Positions 30,988 through 33,854 of a DNA stretch of 33,854 nucleotides are shown one piece after another. The notes under the pieces are model-generated. The model was given only the letters and a program-made list of their open reading frames with translations, was not told the origin of the DNA and searched no databases. This DNA comes from a bacterium. Lineage in GTDB: Bacteria; Patescibacteriota; Patescibacteriia; JACPHY01. Position 1 is the first letter of the stretch. Every line of letters begins with the position of its first letter. The stretch covers positions 1 to 33,854 of the forward strand of contig JAUSKM010000001.1 of the NCBI GenBank assembly GCA_030646955.1, read 5' to 3'. The position numbers and the translations under genes were made by a program.

Positions 30988-32130
30988 TCACACCGATGAT
31001 GCCTGCACGCTGCCGAGCAGCGCGATACGCCGACAAAGCTCATCCGCCTCCGGTTGCGGCACCACGCGCAGACGACAGAACGCGTCGTTCCATTCGGGGT
31101 GCGTCTTTTGAAACCCACGCCCGACGGCAACCGCGACACCGACCGCTGCAAATGCCGCACCAAGGTCACGTCCGGGGTCATGCAACGCCATCGTGAGCGT
31201 TGCCGGATGCGTGGGAAGCACCTGAAGGCCCGCGTGTGCGCACGCGTCCATGATGCGTTGCTTCACCGACCGCACGTTGTACCGTACGCCTGCAAGAAAT
31301 CCGTGATCAGAAAGCGCGGCGCGCGCCACGTGCGTACTGTACGCAGACGGCTCGAACGGCACGTCTAGCTGCCGATAGAACTCCGCAATGGGAGCAGCAC
31401 ACGCCATGTACCCGATGCGCGCCCCTGCAAGTCCAAGCCCCTTGGAGAACGCGCGCATGACGATCACATTGTTGTACGCAGACACCAGATGCATCGCCGA
31501 TTCGGCATCGGGCACGGTGTCCGCAAACGCCTCATCGATGAGCATGATGGTCCCGTGCGGTGCTGCTGCATCGACGTACTCCCGCACCTGCTCAAGTGAC
31601 AGGAACAACCCCGTAGGGTTGTTCGGGTTGTCGAGGTAGCACATGCTGTACGCACCCGATGCGAGGCTCCGCACCATCGCATCGTGCGGGAACGTGTACG
31701 GCGGCTCTGCACGGATACGCATCGTCCGGTAGACACCGCCCGCAGCGATGAACTCGGACGGAATCTCGTTAAACTGCGGGCCGATGCCGAGCAACGCCTC
31801 CGGCTGCGCCAGCTTGTGGATGATGCGCTCCGCCAGGTTGAAGCTCCCATGTCCGAAGAAGAGCTGCTCCCGCTTGATGTTCGCATCCGCAAATCGTACA
31901 AGGATCGCCGGCGCGAGCGTCGCATCAGGATAGCGATCCGGATAGCGCATGAGTGACGCAACATCGAATGCTGCATGTGCTTCACGCACCGATACCGGAA
32001 ACCCGAATGGGCTGCTGCCCGAATCGCAGTTGATGGGAGCGAACTCCGGATTGAGCACCAGCTGCACGCCGAGGCGCGTATCACGCTGATACGCCAGAAC
32101 CTGCGACCGAATACGCAATGGTTTTATCAT
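30988..32130 (-). CDS. Class I/II PLP aminotransferase, HisC-like
   Basis: A 380-residue fold-type I aminotransferase related to histidinol-phosphate aminotransferase and CobD. PLP-site residues are clear: DNPNNPTG (Asn171), LIDEAFAD (Asp199) and the Schiff-base lysine in RAFSKGLGLAGARIGY (Lys230). The C-terminal Arg for the substrate carboxylate is probably in CRLRVVPQ. The N-terminal FGFPVSV and the RYPD motif resemble HisC. No other histidine gene is nearby, so an aromatic or amino-phosphate substrate is possible. ATG 32130 is fixed by GGAGG 6 bases upstream; the frame runs back to 32145. The leader of about 225 bases holds a Trp-codon attenuator, so expression probably responds to charged tRNA-Trp. 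Confidence 0.92.
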   Translation of the reverse strand: MIKPLRIRSQVLAYQRDTRLGVQLVLNPEFAPINCDSGSSPFGFPVSVREAHAAFDVASLMRYPDRYPDATLAPAILVRFADANIKREQLFFGHGSFNLAERIIHKLAQPEALLGIGPQFNEIPSEFIAAGGVYRTMRIRAEPPYTFPHDAMVRSLASGAYSMCYLDNPNNPTGLFLSLEQVREYVDAAAPHGTIMLIDEAFADTVPDAESAMHLVSAYNNVIVMRAFSKGLGLAGARIGYMACAAPIAEFYRQLDVPFEPSAYSTHVARAALSDHGFLAGVRYNVRSVKQRIMDACAHAGLQVLPTHPATLTMALHDPGRDLGAAFAAVGVAVAVGRGFQKTHPEWNDAFCRLRVVPQPEADELCRRIALLGSVQASSV

Positions 32131-32160
32131 TGTCAACCTCCACATTCATCTTTCGTGATG

Positions 32161-32212
32161 ACGCGCCAGCGCGCGCACCACCCATGGAAAAGGGCTTGCT
32201 GTGCTGGCGCGT
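32161..32212 (-). promoter_or_regulatory. Second leader hairpin upstream of the aminotransferase
   Basis: ACGCGCCAGC (32212-32203) pairs perfectly with GCTGGCGCGT (32170-32161) across a 32-base loop. It stands 20 bases upstream of the GGAGG ribosome binding site, downstream of the attenuator. Confidence 0.5.
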
Positions 32213-32251
32213 ACGCACGCAAGATGCGCACACGCCAGAACAACACGCAAA

Positions 32252-32321
32252 CACTCCCCGATGGCCGGGGAGTGCGTTGGAGATACAGACAACGCGCACC
32301 GCCGACCCCGTTACCGGAGCC
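32252..32321 (-). promoter_or_regulatory. Transcription attenuator with mutually exclusive hairpins
   Basis: Four segments follow the Trp codons. Segment 1, GGCTCCG (32321-32315), pairs through a GTAA loop with CGGGGTC of segment 2 (32310-32304). Segment 2 continues to GTGCGCGTTG (32299-32290). Segment 3, CAACGCACTCCCCG (32279-32266), can pair with segment 2 twice: GTGCG..TTG with CAACGCAC, and CGGGG with CCCCG. Segment 4, CGGGGAGTG (32260-32252), pairs with CACTCCCCG of segment 3 to form a 9-bp terminator stem, followed by TTTGCGTGTTGTTCT. Thus 1:2 plus 3:4 excludes 2:3, as in trp operons. The U-tract is imperfect. Confidence 0.7.
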
Positions 32322-32355
32322 GCCACCAAGACGCAATGTTTCGCGCTGCGCTCAT
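32311..32355 (-). CDS. Leader peptide with tandem Trp codons
   Basis: ATG 32355 opens a 14-codon frame encoding MSAARNIASWWRLR and ending in TAA at 32313-32311. Two adjacent TGG codons are at positions 10-11. They sit just before segment 1 of the attenuator, and the stop codon lies in the loop of the 1:2 hairpin. A ribosome waiting at the Trp codons would cover segment 1 and free segment 2 for antitermination. The -10 box ends 9 bases before the ATG, so the mRNA is nearly or fully leaderless. The arrangement matches trp leader peptides of other bacteria in size and logic, although the downstream genes are not a standard trp operon. Confidence 0.72.
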   Translation of the reverse strand: MSAARNIASWWRLR

Positions 32356-32364
32356 ACTAAACAC

Positions 32365-32392
32365 AGCGTATGCGAACGCATGGCGCTGTCAA
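32365..32392 (-). promoter_or_regulatory. Promoter of the aminotransferase/TrpD-like operon
   Basis: TTGACA (32392-32387), a 16-base spacer and TACGCT (32370-32365). Transcription should start near 32358, three bases before the leader-peptide ATG. It lies between the terminator of the upstream decarboxylase gene and the attenuator. Confidence 0.7.
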
Positions 32393-32434
32393 ATGACACA
32401 CGCAGCGCTCCGGCCAAGGGCGGACAAATGATAT

Positions 32435-32461
32435 ACAGCCCCGACACCTTGTCGGGGCTGT
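32435..32461 (-). terminator. Intrinsic terminator of the PLP decarboxylase gene
   Basis: ACAGCCCCGAC (32461-32451) pairs perfectly with GTCGGGGCTGT (32445-32435), followed by ATATCATTT. It lies 16 bases after the stop codon. Confidence 0.85.
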
Positions 32462-32476
32462 GCAACTGCTATACAA

Positions 32477-33854
32477 CTATCGTCGCCGTCGCTGCCACTC
32501 GTTCCGCGCCCGCGCGAGGTCCCGTACGAAGTCCTTGAAATCATCCGACCGCACGTGCGGCCAGAGACAGAACTTGTAGACCTTCACCGGACAGCTCCGC
32601 GGATCCGATGGATCACCCGGGGAGAGATCACTCCGGAGCTGGTACGGCTCCAAGAGCGGCGTCTCGGGAATGCAGCCCTGCTGCTCGTCCAACGCGATGA
32701 TCGCGGGCAGAATGTTGACGTACTCGCTCATCGGCAACAAGCGCACCCACCCCGCAAACTCCTGGCCCGAGAGCTTCCGCCGCAGCAAGGCACGCGTGCG
32801 CATGCACGCCGCAACGTATTCGTGCTGCTCCTGCCGCCCGCCCCGAATGTTGTACCACGCCAACACCGGCGCCACGCACGTGCGCGAGCCCGAGACCGTA
32901 TCATCCCGATGGCCGCTGATGTACGGAACGTCACGCGTGATGTGCTGCTGGAGTCCCTTCCGGCACAGGAACACGCCGCCAGGGTACGGCAGACGCCCCA
33001 TCTTGTCCCCGTCCATCGTCACCGACATGACCTCGGGGATATCGAAGCCGAACGAGGGGAAGTCGCGTCCCGGATGTGCAATGATCTCATCCTCCGAACG
33101 CACGAACGGCGCCGTGAAGCCGCCGATGGATGCATCCACGTGGAGGTAGCACTGTGCGCGCGCCGAACGGTGCACGCGCGTACGGATGAACTCGGCGATG
33201 CGCCGCACGGGGTCCACGGCTCCCATGACTGTCGTCCCGACGGTCGCCACGATAATGAACCGCCGGAATCCCTCTTCGTACTTCAGCTCGAAGACGCGCT
33301 GGAGATCGCCGTACGGGAGTCGCTTGGTAGTGTCCGCATCGCCCGGCTGCTTGGGGCCGTACGGCCCCTGTCCCACATCCATTTCTCCCTTCAGGGTCAT
33401 GCCAACCAGCGTGATCCCCGCGCCGCTCGGATCCGCGACGAAGATGTGCGGCTCCCCGCAGTTCGGACACGCGCTCGCGCGGGATTGTCCAATGTCGAGC
33501 AGCGCTGTGGCCTTGTGCACCGAGTAGTGCGTCGCAGCGGTGCAGAGCACCGCAATGCCACGGTCCATCGTATCGCGGAACTGGCGCAACCACTCCCGCC
33601 CGATCCATGTACCCATCAGGTTCCCTTCGGTTCCGCCGCCGCAGTAGTAGCCGTCCACTCGCGTCGGTACATGCACGATCCGCTCGTCCGGTGTGCCCGG
33701 ATGGTTGGAGATGGCATCCGCGGTCTGGAAAATCGCTTCACGTTCCAGTGCATGCGTCTGCTCGAACCCTGCTTCCGGATCGGCATCGTCTCCACGCGTC
33801 TGGGTGCCAATCTGATTCACCTGCTTTGCGACAAGCCGCCCGAGTACCGCGTCC
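32477..33854 (-). CDS. Group II PLP-dependent amino acid decarboxylase (5' end off window)
   Basis: The frame is open through the right edge (codons before GTG 33820 read DAVLGRLVAKQ), so the N-terminus is outside the window and at least 459 residues are visible. Group II decarboxylase motifs: GYYCGGGTEGNLMG, THYSVHKA (His stacking on PLP), HVDASIGGFTAPF (Asp of the PLP ring), and SVTMDGDKMGRLPYPGGVFL with the PLP lysine. The pattern is closest to histidine/glutamate/aromatic decarboxylases; the substrate cannot be assigned. An insert with CPNC (ASACPNCGEPHI, lone Cys pair) is unusual. It makes an amine and CO2 in the cytosol. It has its own terminator, so it is a separate transcript from the aminotransferase operon. 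Confidence 0.88.
   Translation of the reverse strand, partial: DAVLGRLVAKQVNQIGTQTRGDDADPEAGFEQTHALEREAIFQTADAISNHPGTPDERIVHVPTRVDGYYCGGGTEGNLMGTWIGREWLRQFRDTMDRGIAVLCTAATHYSVHKATALLDIGQSRASACPNCGEPHIFVADPSGAGITLVGMTLKGEMDVGQGPYGPKQPGDADTTKRLPYGDLQRVFELKYEEGFRRFIIVATVGTTVMGAVDPVRRIAEFIRTRVHRSARAQCYLHVDASIGGFTAPFVRSEDEIIAHPGRDFPSFGFDIPEVMSVTMDGDKMGRLPYPGGVFLCRKGLQQHITRDVPYISGHRDDTVSGSRTCVAPVLAWYNIRGGRQEQHEYVAACMRTRALLRRKLSGQEFAGWVRLLPMSEYVNILPAIIALDEQQGCIPETPLLEPYQLRSDLSPGDPSDPRSCPVKVYKFCLWPHVRSDDFKDFVRDLARARNEWQRRRR

Noticed and set aside
1-33854. CRISPR arrays, complete insertion sequences or prophage
   Set aside because: No regularly spaced direct repeats, transposase, integrase or phage structural gene is seen; the repeats present are short palindromes at irregular places.

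Overview
The window looks like a chromosomal piece of a streamlined bacterium with high G+C content (judged by eye). The gene set fits Patescibacteria (Candidate Phyla Radiation): a DUF4012 protein, a DUF3494 ice-binding-like surface protein, an unusually short TsaB, single-chain GlyRS, many lone housekeeping genes on one strand, and short dispersed repeats between genes. TGA is used as a stop, so this is not a lineage with UGA recoding. The lineage is inferred from gene content only; no 16S rRNA gene is present.

Layout. 1-1185: 5' part of an exported DUF3494 protein running off the left edge. 1.2-8.0 kb, minus strand: a GreA-C-like fragment, GlyRS, HisRS, ribosome recycling factor, a BNR-repeat lipoprotein and DNA polymerase III delta', separated by repeats that include a 143-bp MITE-like element. 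8.2-8.64 kb, plus strand: a self-contained small-gene unit with promoter, hairpin leader, 71-codon ORF and terminator. 8.7-16.1 kb, minus strand: TrmB-type regulator, GT4 glycosyltransferase, MreB, DUF4012 protein, GT2 membrane glycosyltransferase and a conserved-TM-helix channel-like protein, which together form a cell-envelope block. 16.2-19.8 kb: short TsaB and a winged-helix protein (minus), divergent from a 784-residue membrane protein (plus). 19.9-23.3 kb, minus: rplJ-rplL behind an L10 leader, a coiled-coil protein ending in an HhH domain, an exonuclease-WYL fusion, and xseB; xseA follows at 23.4-24.6 kb. 24.8-27.5 kb, plus: malic enzyme, a protein with a CsoSCA/beta-type carbonic anhydrase metal-site pattern, and tRNA-Trp. 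27.5-33.85 kb, minus: an M23 lipoprotein, then a BtpA/SgcQ TIM barrel, a TrpD-like phosphoribosyltransferase, a HisC-like aminotransferase, and a PLP decarboxylase running off the right edge.

The most interesting signal is upstream of the aminotransferase/TrpD-like pair. A TTGACA promoter leads directly into a 14-codon leader peptide, MSAARNIASWWRLR, with tandem Trp codons. It is followed by segments that can form mutually exclusive 1:2, 2:3 and 3:4 hairpins, the 3:4 hairpin being terminator-like. This is the architecture of tryptophan attenuation. It suggests a Trp-responsive operon in a lineage not expected to make tryptophan, controlling an aminotransferase and a phosphoribosyltransferase with a divergent acceptor site.

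Short dispersed repeats shape gene ends here. One family supplies the stop codon of hisS, another the stop of the shortened tsaB, and a C-rich hairpin lies in frame inside a glycosyltransferase gene. All functional statements come from reading motifs; no database search was run.
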